This document shows, in pieces, positions 55,043-64,000 of a stretch of 64,000 nucleotides of DNA (positions are counted from its first letter, which is position 1; every line of letters starts with the position of its first letter). The translations under genes and the position numbers were made by a program. The notes under the pieces are model-generated. The model was not told the DNA's origin and did no database searches. It saw only the letters and a program-made list of their open reading frames with translations. This DNA is from Antrihabitans stalagmiti (lineage in GTDB: Bacteria; Actinomycetota; Actinomycetes; Mycobacteriales; Mycobacteriaceae): contig NZ_JAEMNV010000007.1 of the NCBI RefSeq assembly GCF_016482825.1, forward strand, positions 124,001-188,000. The letters are read 5' to 3'.

Positions 55043-56869
55043 ATGCCGAATGTAGTCGACGACATCGTCGCCGAGGTCGCCGCGCTGTGCCGAGAGAACC
55101 GCGACGGAGCGGTCGCCGACTACATCCCGGAACTGGCGTCGGTGCCCGCGGACGAGTTCGCGCTCTGCATCGCAACCACCGATGGCTACGTCTACGAATC
55201 AGGTTCTGCACGAACCGAATTCACGATTCAATCGATCTCCAAACCGTTCACCTACGGCCTTGCCCTCGCCGACAACGGACCAGCCGCGGTAGCCGCGAAA
55301 GTCGACGTCGAACCGTCCGGCGAACCGTTCAACGAGATCAGTCTCGACCCGGTCACCGAGCGTCCACGCAACCCCATGATCAACGCCGGAGCCATCACCT
55401 CGGCCGCCCTGATTCACGGCGCCGATGTCGCGGAAAGATTCGAACGAATCAGAAGATGTTATTCGCGTTACGCCGGGCGCGAACTGACGATGAACGACGC
55501 CGTCTACCTCTCCGAAGCGAAGACCGGACACCGAAATCGCGCCATCGGGCACATGCTGCGGTCGTTCGGCATCGTCACGGGCAACCCCGACGACGCCGTC
55601 GATCTGTACTTCCGCCAGTGCTCGATCGACGTCACCTGTCGCGACCTGGCACTGATGGCGGCGACCATGGCGAACAACGGAATCAATCCGGTGACCCACG
55701 AGCGCGCCCTGGCAACCGAGCAGATCGAACGGGTGCTCAGCGTGATGACGACCTGCGGGATGTACGACGCGGCGGGCGATTGGGTCGCGCGCGTGGGCCT
55801 GCCTGCCAAGAGCGGCGTCGGCGGTGGTGTGCTTGCCGTGCTGCCCGGCCAGATCGGGATCGCGGTGTACTCGCCGCGACTCGATGCACATGGCAACAGC
55901 GTGCGGGGCGTGCAGGCGTGCAGCGAGCTGTCCAAGCGACTGGAACTGCACTTCATGCACGTCACGCGTGCCGCACGATCCGCGATTCGGTCGCAATACA
56001 CGATCGCCGAGGCGCCGTCGCGGCTACGCCGCACCGACACCGAACGGACCACCCTCTCGCAGTTCGGCAACCGCGCACGCATCTACGAGTTGCACGGCGA
56101 CCTGTTGTTCGCGGGCGCCGAAACCGCGGTCCGTGAGATCACCGATCACGGCGACGACCTCGATGCTGTTGTCATCGACATTCGCCGCGTCGACGACGTC
56201 AGCGCCGTCGCCAACCGAATGATCGCCGACATGCAGGCAGCGCTGACCGATCGCGGCTGTCGAACCGCGCTAGTCGATCCCGACGGGTTGCTCGGGCGAA
56301 CGACGTCGAGCGTGCTGATCGACGATCCGGACGGTCGCGTATTCGTCGATATCGACGCCGCAGCGCAGTGGTGCGAAGACGTCGTGCTCGACAGATATTG
56401 CTTCGTGGATCGCCAACCGAAGAAGGTCGACCTAGCGCGACACCCACTGCTTGCGACGCTGACCTCCGAGCAGTTCGAACGATTCGCCTTGGAGATCGAA
56501 CGGCGCACGTTCGCGCGAGGTGAGGTCGTCGTCCGGCGAGGTGAGCAGGCCAGCGGAATTCACTTCCTCCTCGAAGGCCAGATCAGTTCCACTCTGACCG
56601 ATGCACAAGGCAGGACCAGGCGGGTCGCGACGCTGTCCCCCGGCATGTCGTTCGGTGAGATGGCACTGTTGGTCGGGGAGCCCTACCTGTACGACGTTCG
56701 GGCCGACTCCGCGGTTCAGCTTGCGGTCCTGCCTGCCGAACGCTTCGCCGATCTGACGGCGTCGGCACCGGAACTGAAGTTGGCGCTGTTGGAACGCCTT
56801 GCCGCGGGAGCGTACGCCCAGATGGACTCGGCGATCCGGTCGATCGCGCTGCGGTCGGGCGGTTTCTGA
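55043..56869 (+). CDS. glsA: Glutaminase A fused to STAS and cNMP-binding domains
   Basis: 608 aa in three parts. Residues about 1-305 are a serine-dependent glutaminase (S64-I-S-K67 catalytic pair; INAGAITS; GGGVLAVLPGQIGIAV) converting glutamine to glutamate and ammonia. Residues about 325-440 resemble a STAS domain (DLLFAGAETAVREI, DAVVIDIRRVDDVS). Residues about 465-595 form a cyclic-nucleotide-binding domain (RGEVVVRRGEQASGIHFLLEGQ, FGEMALLVGEP). No HTH follows, so the sensors should act on the enzyme itself. Divergent from dxs. Confidence 0.92.
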   Translation: MPNVVDDIVAEVAALCRENRDGAVADYIPELASVPADEFALCIATTDGYVYESGSARTEFTIQSISKPFTYGLALADNGPAAVAAKVDVEPSGEPFNEISLDPVTERPRNPMINAGAITSAALIHGADVAERFERIRRCYSRYAGRELTMNDAVYLSEAKTGHRNRAIGHMLRSFGIVTGNPDDAVDLYFRQCSIDVTCRDLALMAATMANNGINPVTHERALATEQIERVLSVMTTCGMYDAAGDWVARVGLPAKSGVGGGVLAVLPGQIGIAVYSPRLDAHGNSVRGVQACSELSKRLELHFMHVTRAARSAIRSQYTIAEAPSRLRRTDTERTTLSQFGNRARIYELHGDLLFAGAETAVREITDHGDDLDAVVIDIRRVDDVSAVANRMIADMQAALTDRGCRTALVDPDGLLGRTTSSVLIDDPDGRVFVDIDAAAQWCEDVVLDRYCFVDRQPKKVDLARHPLLATLTSEQFERFALEIERRTFARGEVVVRRGEQASGIHFLLEGQISSTLTDAQGRTRRVATLSPGMSFGEMALLVGEPYLYDVRADSAVQLAVLPAERFADLTASAPELKLALLERLAAGAYAQMDSAIRSIALRSGGF

Positions 56870-56990
56870 AGACTCCGTGGCGTGGACGCACGGCAAATGT
56901 ATACGATGTCAACAAGTTCTCATTTGTCCTATTTTCTGTCGGTGGCGAGTGAGAGGCTAGGGACCTGGCACACGAGAGGGGCGGACGACC

Positions 56991-57971
56991 ATGAGCAGTC
57001 TCGCGATCGAAACCGAAGGGTTGATCAAACGCTTCGGATCCAACACAGCGGTCGACGGTGTCGACCTCGCCGTGCAACGCGGCGGGGTCTACGGGGTTCT
57101 CGGGCCGAACGGTGCGGGTAAGACGACCACGATCCGCATGCTTGCGACTTTGCTCGCGATCGACGGCGGCCGCGCGACGGTGCTCGGCCACGACGTGGCG
57201 ACCGAAGCGGAAGAGGTCCGCGGAAAGGTTGCTCTCACCGGACAATTCGCATCACTCGACGAAGATCTGTCGGGTACGGAAAATTTGGTTCTGCTCTCCC
57301 GGCTCTACGGCTACTCGTTCCCGGCGGCCCGCGCACGCGCAGAGCAGCTGCTCACGGCGTTCGATCTCGTCGAAGCCGGACCCCGCCAGGTCAAGACCTT
57401 CTCGGGTGGCATGCGCCGCCGCATGGATATCGCGGCGAGCATCATCGTCACCCCGGAACTGATCTTCCTCGACGAGCCGACCACCGGGCTCGATCCCCGC
57501 AGCCGAAATCAGGTCTGGGAAATCATTCGGGCTCTCGTTGCAGGCGGAACGACCGTCTTGCTCACCACGCAGTACCTCGACGAAGCCGACCAACTCGCCG
57601 ATCGCGTCGCGGTGATCGACCGAGGCAAAGTCATCGCCGAAGGCACAACGGGCGAACTCAAAGCGTCGGTCGGTGCGAGCGCGCTGCATGTCAGGGTTGC
57701 CGACAATGCTCGGCGCGGCGACGCCGCACACCTGCTGCGAAATCTGCTCGGCGTCGACGTTGTCGAAGAATCCGATCCCGCCGCTCTCACCGCGCGAGTC
57801 GACGATCCGCTCGTCGTCGCGACCGCACTTCCGGCACTCCACGAGGCGGGCATCGCTGTCACGACGTTCGCACTCGGCCAGCCGAGTCTCGACGAGGTGT
57901 TCCTCGCCCTGACCGGTAAACACGCCGATCCCGAACCCGAGCTCGACGACCTGAAGGAGACGGCGCGATGA
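56991..57971 (+). CDS. ABC exporter ATPase, DrrA type
   Basis: 326 aa. Walker [12 protein letters not shown]-loop [11 protein letters not shown], signature [12 protein letters not shown], Walker [14 protein letters not shown]-loop TTQYLDEAD and the DrrA C-terminal domain (ending before [11 protein letters not shown]). Daunorubicin-resistance type exporters expel drugs or lipids. ATG after a 121-base gap. ATGA overlap with the permease gene. Confidence 0.94.
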   Translation: MSSLAIETEGLIKRFGSNTAVDGVDLAVQRGGVYGVLGPNGAGKTTTIRMLATLLAIDGGRATVLGHDVATEAEEVRGKVALTGQFASLDEDLSGTENLVLLSRLYGYSFPAARARAEQLLTAFDLVEAGPRQVKTFSGGMRRRMDIAASIIVTPELIFLDEPTTGLDPRSRNQVWEIIRALVAGGTTVLLTTQYLDEADQLADRVAVIDRGKVIAEGTTGELKASVGASALHVRVADNARRGDAAHLLRNLLGVDVVEESDPAALTARVDDPLVVATALPALHEAGIAVTTFALGQPSLDEVFLALTGKHADPEPELDDLKETAR

Positions 57972-58822
57972 CCGCCACCAAATCCGCGGGCGCCTCGCCT
58001 TCGTCACCGTCGGCTCCTGCCCTCACCGTTGCCGATGTCCTGCAATCGGGGCCACGTCCACCTGCACCCGGACCACTGTCCACATCGCTGTCGTTCGCAT
58101 GGCGGGCATTGCTCAAGATCAAACACGTCCCCGAGCAACTCTTCGACGTGACGATGTTTCCGATCATGTTCACGCTGATGTTCACCTATCTCTTCGGCGG
58201 CGCACTCGCGGGATCGACCAACGCATACATCCAATATCTGCTGCCCGGGATCCTTGTGCAGACCATCGTCATGATCACGATGTACACCGGGCTGACCATC
58301 AACAAAGACATCGAGAAAGGTGTCTTCGATCGGTTCCGTTCGCTGCCGATCTGGCGCCCGTCCCCGCTGGTGGGAGCGCTGTTCGGCGATGTCGTGCGCT
58401 ACATCATCGCCATCACGGTTTCGCTCGTCCTCGGCCTGATCATCGGCTTCCGTCCGCAGGGCGGAGTGTTGGGTGTTCTCGCAGCCGCCGGCCTGCTGTT
58501 GATGTTCTCGTTCAGCATCTCCTGGATCTGGACGATGTTCGCGATGTTCCTCCGGACCGAGCAGGCGGTGATGGGGGTCAGCATGTTCATCCTGTTCCCG
58601 CTGACCTTCGCGAGCAACATCTTCGTCGACCCGGTGACCATGCCGGGCTGGCTGCAGGCATTTGTAAAGGTCAACCCCATCAGCCATCTCGTCACTGCGA
58701 CGCGCGGGCTGATGCAGGGAACGACGGAAATTCGCGATATGGCCGCGGTGTTCGGCTGGAGTGCGTTCTTCGTCCTCGTCTTCGGCACGGTCACCATGCG
58801 GCTCTACAACAAGAAGAGCTGA
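57968..58822 (+). CDS. ABC-2 type exporter permease, DrrB type
   Basis: 284 aa ABC-2 permease with an N-terminal Ala/Pro/Ser-rich cytoplasmic part (1-35), then six spans: [34 protein letters not shown], then the conserved [18 protein letters not shown] loop and [20 protein letters not shown]. Partner of the DrrA ATPase. ATG overlaps its stop. Convergent with helR, only one base between. Confidence 0.93.
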   Translation: MTATKSAGASPSSPSAPALTVADVLQSGPRPPAPGPLSTSLSFAWRALLKIKHVPEQLFDVTMFPIMFTLMFTYLFGGALAGSTNAYIQYLLPGILVQTIVMITMYTGLTINKDIEKGVFDRFRSLPIWRPSPLVGALFGDVVRYIIAITVSLVLGLIIGFRPQGGVLGVLAAAGLLLMFSFSISWIWTMFAMFLRTEQAVMGVSMFILFPLTFASNIFVDPVTMPGWLQAFVKVNPISHLVTATRGLMQGTTEIRDMAAVFGWSAFFVLVFGTVTMRLYNKKS

Positions 58823-58823
58823 C

Positions 58824-61010
58824 TCAGCTCGTCAGCACGACCAGTTGCTGTGTCGCTCGTGTCATTGCGACATAGTGGTCGACGGCTCCCTCGATGCCCG
58901 CTCCGAACGACTCCGGGTCGATCAGAACAACCAGATCGAATTCGAGTCCCTTCGACAGCTCGGGTGTGAGTGCCCGAACGCGCGGCGACTGATGGGCCGA
59001 CGCCCTGATGTCTGTGCTGATCACACAGGCGATCCCGTCCGCATTGGCAGCGAGCCAGTTGTCGACTGTCGCGTCCAGTTCCGCTGTGGATCCGTACCGC
59101 ACCGCAATGCCACTGCTCCGAATCGACGTCGGCACGTTGGCGTCGGGAAGTACGGCCCGGATGACAGGTTCTGCTTCGATCATGATCTCTTCCGGCGTCC
59201 GATAGTTGATGCTCAGTGACGCCACCGTGATCCGGTCGAGCCCGACTCGCCCGAGCCGCTCCTGCCACGTCTCCGTGAAGCCGTGCCTCGCCTGCGCTCG
59301 GTCCCCGACGATGGTGAAGCTCTTCGACGGGCAGCGCTGCAACAACATCTGCCACTGCGCGTCGGTGAGCTCCTGAGCTTCGTCGACGACGATGTGCTCG
59401 AACGGTCCGGCCAGCAGATCCGGTTCGGCGGGCGGCAGCGTGTTGCCTTCGGCAAGAACACCGTGCAGGTGCCCACCACGAAACATCTGAACCAGACCCT
59501 CACCGTCGTCGGCGTCGATCAGGTCGTCGATCACGATCGCCCTGCGCTCACGTTCGGCAGCGAGAAAGGCAGACCGCCGACGCTGTTGCAGTGCGGCATC
59601 AGGGTCGCCGAGGCGCTGTCGAGCGGCGTCGAGCAGCGGAAGGTCCGACACCGTCCAATTTTTTGCATCGCTTCGCTGTAGCTGTCGAATCTCGTCCGCT
59701 GTGAGCCACGGCGCGCATTTCCGGAGATAGGCAGGCACCGACCACAGGTCCGCGACGAGGTCGGCCGCTTCGATCAAGGTCCACGCGTTGTCGAGTGTCG
59801 TCCGTAGTTCGTCGTTGTGCCGCAACGCCTTCCGGACCTGTTCGGCCGGCGTGTCGCCGTCGTAGGAGTCCATCAGGATCGTGAGCAGCAGCTCCCAGAT
59901 CTGTTCGCGCGCCTCGTTGTGCGGCGTGCCGGGATCCGGCGCTTCGAACGCTTCCACCCAGTCCGCCGGAGTGAGCCGGTGCTCGGTCCAATCGGTCGCG
60001 ACGGTCATTCCTTTCGTCGGTGGCTGTTCGTAGAACTTCACCGCGGTCTCGATCGCCTCGACCATCCGCACCGACGACTTGAGCCGCGCCACATCGGGAT
60101 CGACGTCGACTGTCGCGGCCGCGCCCTCTGCGACGAGGTCGCGCAGTGTGCAGGTCTGCATGCCCTCCTCCCCGAGGCTGGGCAGCACGTCGGCGACGTA
60201 CGCCAGATACGGCTCGTGGGGTCCGACGAACAACACCGCACCGCGGTGGTGGCCGAGCCGAGGGTCCGAATAGAGCAGATAGGCCGAGCGATGCAGTGCG
60301 ACAACACTTTTACCCGTACCGGGTCCGCCGTCGACGACGAGGGCACCGCGCGATCCGGCGCGAATGATTGCGTCCTGGTCGGCCTGAATGGTGCCGAGCA
60401 CGTCGCGCATCTTGGGTGACCGGTTGCTGCCGAGGCTGGCGATGAAGGCGGACTGGTCGTCGAGTGCGGCGTAGTTCTCGAACCCGTCCGAGAACTCTTC
60501 TGCGAACACCTCGTCCCAGTAGTCGGTGATCTTCCCGCGAGACCAGCGATACCGTCGGCGACTGATCAGACCCATCGGATTAGCATGTGTCGCACCGAAG
60601 AACGGCTCAGCTGCCGGGGAACGCCAATCCACGAGGAGCTGATTGCCTGCAGCATCGAGTAGACCGAGGCGTCCGATGTACACAGGCTCGTCCGACTCCC
60701 CCACGCCGACGATGCGCCCGAGACACAGATCCAATCCGTAGCGCCGCAGTGCACGCAGCTGACCGGTCAACCTGTGCACCTGCATGTCTCGGTCCATCGC
60801 CGCCTGACCGACGCCGCCCGGTGCTTTTCGTTCGATCTCCAAACGCCGAGTCAGGTCCGCGATCGACCGACTCAGGCTGTTCTCGATTGCCGCGAAATGC
60901 CGCTCGTCGGCGGCGATCAGTGTCGGATCGGCCTTTCCGAGGTGGTCGGGTAGATCGAACACGCTCGAAACGGCGTCACGTGGCTCGTTGCTCGAAAAAG
61001 ACACCTGCAT
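58824..61010 (-). CDS. helR: HelR/HelD-family RNA polymerase-recycling ATPase
   Basis: 728 aa UvrD-like SF1 ATPase lacking a DNA-helicase-only profile; it fits the HelD/HelR proteins, which dislodge nucleic acid or rifamycin from RNA polymerase. Walker A GGPGTGKSV, Walker B HIVVDEAQELTDAQW, TIVGDRAQ, SINYRTPEEI and VAMTRATQQLVVL are in place. The N-terminal 130 residues are coiled, rich in Arg/Glu, as in HelR. ATG at 61010 is used since upstream residues lack that pattern. A rifamycin-associated-element-like palindrome lies 58-78 bases upstream. Confidence 0.9.
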   Translation of the reverse strand: MQVSFSSNEPRDAVSSVFDLPDHLGKADPTLIAADERHFAAIENSLSRSIADLTRRLEIERKAPGGVGQAAMDRDMQVHRLTGQLRALRRYGLDLCLGRIVGVGESDEPVYIGRLGLLDAAGNQLLVDWRSPAAEPFFGATHANPMGLISRRRYRWSRGKITDYWDEVFAEEFSDGFENYAALDDQSAFIASLGSNRSPKMRDVLGTIQADQDAIIRAGSRGALVVDGGPGTGKSVVALHRSAYLLYSDPRLGHHRGAVLFVGPHEPYLAYVADVLPSLGEEGMQTCTLRDLVAEGAAATVDVDPDVARLKSSVRMVEAIETAVKFYEQPPTKGMTVATDWTEHRLTPADWVEAFEAPDPGTPHNEAREQIWELLLTILMDSYDGDTPAEQVRKALRHNDELRTTLDNAWTLIEAADLVADLWSVPAYLRKCAPWLTADEIRQLQRSDAKNWTVSDLPLLDAARQRLGDPDAALQQRRRSAFLAAERERRAIVIDDLIDADDGEGLVQMFRGGHLHGVLAEGNTLPPAEPDLLAGPFEHIVVDEAQELTDAQWQMLLQRCPSKSFTIVGDRAQARHGFTETWQERLGRVGLDRITVASLSINYRTPEEIMIEAEPVIRAVLPDANVPTSIRSSGIAVRYGSTAELDATVDNWLAANADGIACVISTDIRASAHQSPRVRALTPELSKGLEFDLVVLIDPESFGAGIEGAVDHYVAMTRATQQLVVLTS

Positions 61011-61067
61011 TCGCGGCTCCCCATTTCCGTAGACAGTGCTTACGGCGGGTAAGTCTGAGGGGTGACC

Positions 61068-61087
61068 GGGGTCTTGCGGCAAGCCCC
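61068..61087. promoter_or_regulatory. Rifamycin-associated element (RAE)-like palindrome
   Basis: GGGGTCTTGCGGCAAGCCCC, arms CTTGC/GCAAG flanked by GGGG and CCCC. It is very close to the 19-base RAE inverted repeat (GGGGCTTGC-GCAAG-CCC type) reported upstream of rifamycin-resistance genes in actinomycetes, including helR. Lies in the helR upstream region. Confidence 0.8.
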
Positions 61088-61108
61088 CGGGTGCGATATA
61101 AGTTGAAA

Positions 61109-61137
61109 GTGGAAGGAGTGCGGTTACCTCCTTCCAC
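61109..61137 (-). terminator. Perfect 10-bp hairpin after PHA-synthase-like gene
   Basis: GTGGAAGGAG pairs with CTCCTTCCAC around a 9-base loop. On the minus strand it is 30 bases past the PHA-synthase-like stop and followed by TTTCAACTTAT, so it should end that transcript before helR starts. Confidence 0.7.
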
Positions 61138-61166
61138 ATTCATGTGGTGGCTCCTCGACCTCGGTT

Positions 61167-62204
61167 CTAGGCCGCGAGGAACCGATCGATATGCGGCCAG
61201 GTTGTGTCTTTCGCACCTGGACCGGCAAGAACACCGAGGTGACTACCGGGTACGGCTTCGAACTGTACCGACGGCGCGCCCGTCAAGATGTCGAGCGCAT
61301 GCCGCGCGGAGGCCTGCGTCGTGATGGCGTCGGTGGTACCGGCCAGTGCAAGCACGGGGACGGTGACATTCGCGAATTCGATTGTCCTGTCACCGAGTTG
61401 GAGACGGCCCTTCGCGAGATCGTTGGCGAGCATGATGCGTCCCCACAGCTGGCCGTAGAGCCTGCCCGGATAGCCGGGCATCTGACCCATGAACCGCTCG
61501 ATGGACTCCATACGAGCCATCGCCTCGGTGTCGTGGAGATTGCGTGCGATGAACCACGGACGTTTGATCTCGCGCTCGAGTGCGGTCGCTCGGAAGCTGG
61601 CCTGCACAACCGGCGCCGGAATGCCGCCGAAGAGACGGTTGAACATGGTGCCTTCGATACCGCCTGTGACGCGGCTCAACACTCGATACGCCGCGACCGA
61701 GGGCAACTTGCTGTAGTCGAGTGGCGTCGCGACCGTGACGATCGAGCGGATGGGGAGGTCGTCGTGAGCCGCCGCGCTCAGCAGCGTCATCGTCCCGCCG
61801 AGGCACCACGCGACGACGTCGACCGGCTCGCCACCGTTGTCTTCGGACACTTTGCGGATCGCGTTCGGGATGATGTCGTCGATCCACTCCTCGAAACCGA
61901 GGGTGCGGTCTTCCCAGGTGATCGTGCCGTAGTCGATGACATAGGGGGTCCGGCCGGAACTCTGCAGATGTTGCACGACACTCTGGCCCGGTCGCAGGTC
62001 GAAGCACGTGGCCGGCGCCGCCAGCGGCGGAACCAGCAGCACTGCCGACCCTCGCGGCGCGTCGGTGTCGTACCGACGTAGTTCACGATGTGGCTCGTCC
62101 CAGATCACCGTCGACGGCGTCGCGCTGTAGGGCTCGACGCCGTCGCCGACGAACAACGACCACGCATTGCGTGCCGCCTTGTCCAACGTGGCTACCGCAC
62201 TCAC
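61167..62204 (-). CDS. PHA-synthase-like alpha/beta hydrolase
   Basis: 345 aa with the lipase-like box AWCLGGTM (Cys in the nucleophile position, as in PHA synthases), GYPGRLYGQLWGRIM, Asp in LALAGTTDAITT and His in VPGSHLGVLAGPGA. Resembles class III PhaC-like or steroid/lipid-linked alpha/beta hydrolases. ATG start. Single gene upstream of helR, after the P450 gene by 96 bases; it is not certain that it makes polymer. Confidence 0.88.
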   Translation of the reverse strand: MSAVATLDKAARNAWSLFVGDGVEPYSATPSTVIWDEPHRELRRYDTDAPRGSAVLLVPPLAAPATCFDLRPGQSVVQHLQSSGRTPYVIDYGTITWEDRTLGFEEWIDDIIPNAIRKVSEDNGGEPVDVVAWCLGGTMTLLSAAAHDDLPIRSIVTVATPLDYSKLPSVAAYRVLSRVTGGIEGTMFNRLFGGIPAPVVQASFRATALEREIKRPWFIARNLHDTEAMARMESIERFMGQMPGYPGRLYGQLWGRIMLANDLAKGRLQLGDRTIEFANVTVPVLALAGTTDAITTQASARHALDILTGAPSVQFEAVPGSHLGVLAGPGAKDTTWPHIDRFLAA

Positions 62205-62300
62205 AGAACCGCTCCTCGCATCTCGGTCGTTCCGGGCTGCAGAATTCTCGCATACCCAGTACCGCGAGTATCGGCTACTGTGACAAATTCAACTCTGCCG

Positions 62301-63665
62301 TCAGGTGGCCAGCCGTGTGAGCTTCACCCGCAAGCCGTCCTTGGGACTCGGCAGCGAAGTTCGATCCCACGGCGTTTTGTAGCCGGGTTCCGACGACCAT
62401 TCGAACTGTCGAAGGACCTGATGCATAACGGCTTTCACCTGCATGCCGCCGAAGTACTGGCCGATGCATTTGTGCACGCCTGCCCCGAACGGCACCCACG
62501 CATGTTTGTGGATTTTGTCTTCGCGTCGCTCGGGCGAGAAGCGACCGGGATCGAAACGGTATGGGTCCGGCCAATATTCGGGCATGTAGTGGATGAACTG
62601 AGGGTTGACCATCACCTGCGTTCCGGCTGGGATGAAATGTCCGAGCACCTCGGTGTCGGCGAGCGCGGCGCGCGGCATCTGCGGCAGCGGCGTCAACATT
62701 CGGAGCGACTCCTTCATCACCAGATCGAGCGACGTCAGTTGTTCCTGACTCGCGAAATCGACCGACGAAGATCCGAGCGCCACGCTCTCCGCACGGCAAC
62801 GCGACTGCCATTCAGGACTTCTGGCGAGATAGTCCATCATCGCGGTCATGGTGATCGTCGTCGTGTCGTGCGCCGCCATAAGCAGGAAGATCATGTGATT
62901 GATGACGTCGTCGTCGGTAAAGCTGTGCCCGTCTTCGCTTTCCGCGTGACACAGCGCCGTGAACAGGTCGTCGCCCGAACCACGCCGCTTTGCGGGCAGT
63001 TGCGCTCGCAGCATTTCTTCGAGCACTTTCCTCGCCCGAAGGCCGCGAGACCATCGCAGGCCAGGCACTGGAAAACGCACGTATGCCGTTCCCGCTCGGA
63101 CGCAGTCGATGAAGGCTCGATTGATGCGGTCGGCCTGCGGGCCGAGCGCGGCACCCATAAATGTTCGTGTCGCGATGTCGAGGGTGACCTGTTTTATCGC
63201 CGGGTAGCACTGGAACGTGTCGGATTCGATCCAGCTGGACACACCCTGGTCGATCGTCGGGTTCATCGCGTCCAGATAGCCGGCGAGGCGGGTCTTCGTG
63301 AACGCCTGAATCATGATCCGCTTGTGAAACAGGTGCTCGTCGGCGTCGAGCAACATCAGGCCGCGAGGGAAGAACGGACCGATCAGGTAGTCCCACGCAG
63401 GTCCACTGGCAAATTGCTTGTTTCGATTTGCCATCGGAACATCCCACGCGTCCGGTCCGAGCAGCACAACCATCTCTCGGCCGAGGGCATTGGTCCACGA
63501 CACCGGGCCATAACGCTCGTAGCGCCTGTTCGCCCATTCGAGCGGTCTGTGAAAGATGTCCAGCGATTCGCCGATCAGCGGGAGACCGCTGTTGCCCGAT
63601 ATCGATTGCAGTCCCGAATCTTTCGGTGCATGGGCAGGACCTGACGTCAGAAAGGGGGTCACCAT
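62301..63665 (-). CDS. Cytochrome P450, CYP136-like
   Basis: 454 aa P450. I-helix oxygen motif AAHDTTT, Glu-Arg pair KESLR, haem Cys400 in FGAGVHKCIGQ. Segment IGPFFPRGLMLLDADEHLFHKRIM strongly resembles M. tuberculosis CYP136 (Rv3059) as I recall it. There too a TetR gene lies next to it. ATG at 63665 with GAGGTGAAG upstream is preferred over an earlier start that overlaps the operator. Substrate unknown; needs a ferredoxin and reductase from elsewhere. Confidence 0.92.
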   Translation of the reverse strand: MVTPFLTSGPAHAPKDSGLQSISGNSGLPLIGESLDIFHRPLEWANRRYERYGPVSWTNALGREMVVLLGPDAWDVPMANRNKQFASGPAWDYLIGPFFPRGLMLLDADEHLFHKRIMIQAFTKTRLAGYLDAMNPTIDQGVSSWIESDTFQCYPAIKQVTLDIATRTFMGAALGPQADRINRAFIDCVRAGTAYVRFPVPGLRWSRGLRARKVLEEMLRAQLPAKRRGSGDDLFTALCHAESEDGHSFTDDDVINHMIFLLMAAHDTTTITMTAMMDYLARSPEWQSRCRAESVALGSSSVDFASQEQLTSLDLVMKESLRMLTPLPQMPRAALADTEVLGHFIPAGTQVMVNPQFIHYMPEYWPDPYRFDPGRFSPERREDKIHKHAWVPFGAGVHKCIGQYFGGMQVKAVMHQVLRQFEWSSEPGYKTPWDRTSLPSPKDGLRVKLTRLAT

Positions 63666-63690
63666 TGACTTCACCTCGACTTTTCGCGTT

Positions 63691-63752
63691 AGTTGACACT
63701 GAGCCATGTCAACTTGACTTAGATCGTGAACTTGACACAGCGATATGTCAAG
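63691..63752. promoter_or_regulatory. Two TTGACA-N8-TGTCAA operators
   Basis: AGTTGACA-N8-TGTCAACT (63691-63714) and CTTGACA-N8-TGTCAAG (63731-63752) share the same arms and 8-base spacer. They lie between the divergent P450 and TetR genes, and the TTGACA arms resemble -35 elements. Natural targets for the neighbouring TetR protein. Confidence 0.75.
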
Positions 63753-63760
63753 ATGTTTCC

Positions 63761-64000
63761 ATGGCCACCGTCGTACGACCCTTTCGAGGAGTCAGCGCCC
63801 ACGACCGCGTCGCACAGCGCCGCGCGGACCTCATCGACGCTGCCTTCGACGTCGTCGGTGACAGCGGGCTCGCCAAACTGACGATGACCGCGGTGTGCGA
63901 ACGTGCAGGCCTCACACAGCGCTACTTCTACGAACAGTTCGACAATCGCGACGAACTCGTCAACGCATTGTTCGACGAGGTATTCGAGCAGTACTTCGGT
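63761..64000 (+). CDS. TetR-family regulator (cut by window end)
   Basis: Only the first 80 codons are present. They contain the complete HTH: RRADLIDAAFDVVGDSGLAK, LTMTAVCERAGLTQRYFYEQF. The rest lies outside the window. Starts ATG 8 bases after the second operator. Divergent from the P450 gene, so it probably represses that gene, and the pair recalls Rv3058c-Rv3059. Confidence 0.93.
   Translation, partial: MATVVRPFRGVSAHDRVAQRRADLIDAAFDVVGDSGLAKLTMTAVCERAGLTQRYFYEQFDNRDELVNALFDEVFEQYFG

Noticed and set aside
61167-62204. Certain polyhydroxyalkanoate synthase
   Set aside because: The Cys box fits, but no phaA, phaB, phasin or PhaE partner is nearby; kept as PHA-synthase-like only.
62088-63644. 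A 518-codon plus-strand frame opposite the P450 gene
   Set aside because: Antisense to the P450 with haem, I-helix and ExxR motifs; no function of its own.

Overview
The window is a high-GC actinobacterial chromosome segment, most likely Rhodococcus or a close mycolata relative. The evidence is a block (about 37.5-54.9 kb) whose gene order matches, from memory, Mycobacterium tuberculosis Rv2669-Rv2682c: acetyltransferase, AFG1/ZapE-like ATPase, RibD-like reductase, TAP-like hydrolase, AftC arabinofuranosyltransferase, MsrB, HemQ, HemY, HemE, DUF3000, RNase D and Dxs. Arabinogalactan synthesis (AftC), mycobacterial-type regulators and boxes (DosR-, SigF- and KstR-like) and abundant WS/DGAT and TetR genes fit this. 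I see no rRNA, tRNA, insertion sequence, prophage or CRISPR array.

Region 1 (1-12.4 kb) looks like a dormancy (DosR-type) cluster. It has an Rv1733c-like membrane protein, three tandem universal stress proteins, an Rv2626c-like CBS protein and small membrane proteins. It also has a tight operon of acetyl-CoA synthetase, E1 alpha, E1 beta, E2 and a stand-alone acyl carrier protein, with no E3. GGGCC-N4-GGCCC-type palindromes lie in the central divergent promoter. About 0.7 kb without a convincing gene follows (12.39-13.10 kb).

Region 2 (13.1-25.2 kb) is a divergent catabolic island for an unknown, probably acidic carbohydrate. The leftward operon has a dipeptide-type ABC transporter, an aldo/keto reductase and an HpcH/HpaI aldolase. 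The rightward operon has a lipoprotein binding protein, an intracellular Asp-box (BNR) glycosidase-like protein, an SDR, a one-piece fusion of a DUF1537 acid-sugar kinase with a PdxA2-type dehydrogenase, and a DeoR repressor. Shared CTGCGC-type repeats lie in both promoter regions. This is the best candidate in the window for an undescribed pathway.

Region 3 (25.2-37.3 kb) holds TetR/acyl-CoA dehydrogenase and TetR/VOC-luciferase-hemerythrin modules, a SigF-type-promoter STAS gene, and a cell-surface cluster containing two paralogous tiny secreted proteins around a CAP-domain protein. It also has a broken AraC gene and a TerD-vWA fusion.

Region 4 (37.5-54.9 kb) is the conserved housekeeping block (redox repair, arabinan, coproporphyrin-dependent haem, isoprenoid precursors). 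It is interrupted by CsbD with a SigF-type promoter and by a WS/DGAT-hydrolase pair. Each member of that pair has an identical KstR-type operator.

Region 5 (55-64 kb) has a glutaminase-STAS-cNMP fusion, a DrrAB-type exporter, a HelR-type RNA polymerase ATPase preceded by a rifamycin-associated-element-like palindrome, a PHA-synthase-like hydrolase, and a CYP136-like P450 divergent from a TetR gene cut by the window edge.
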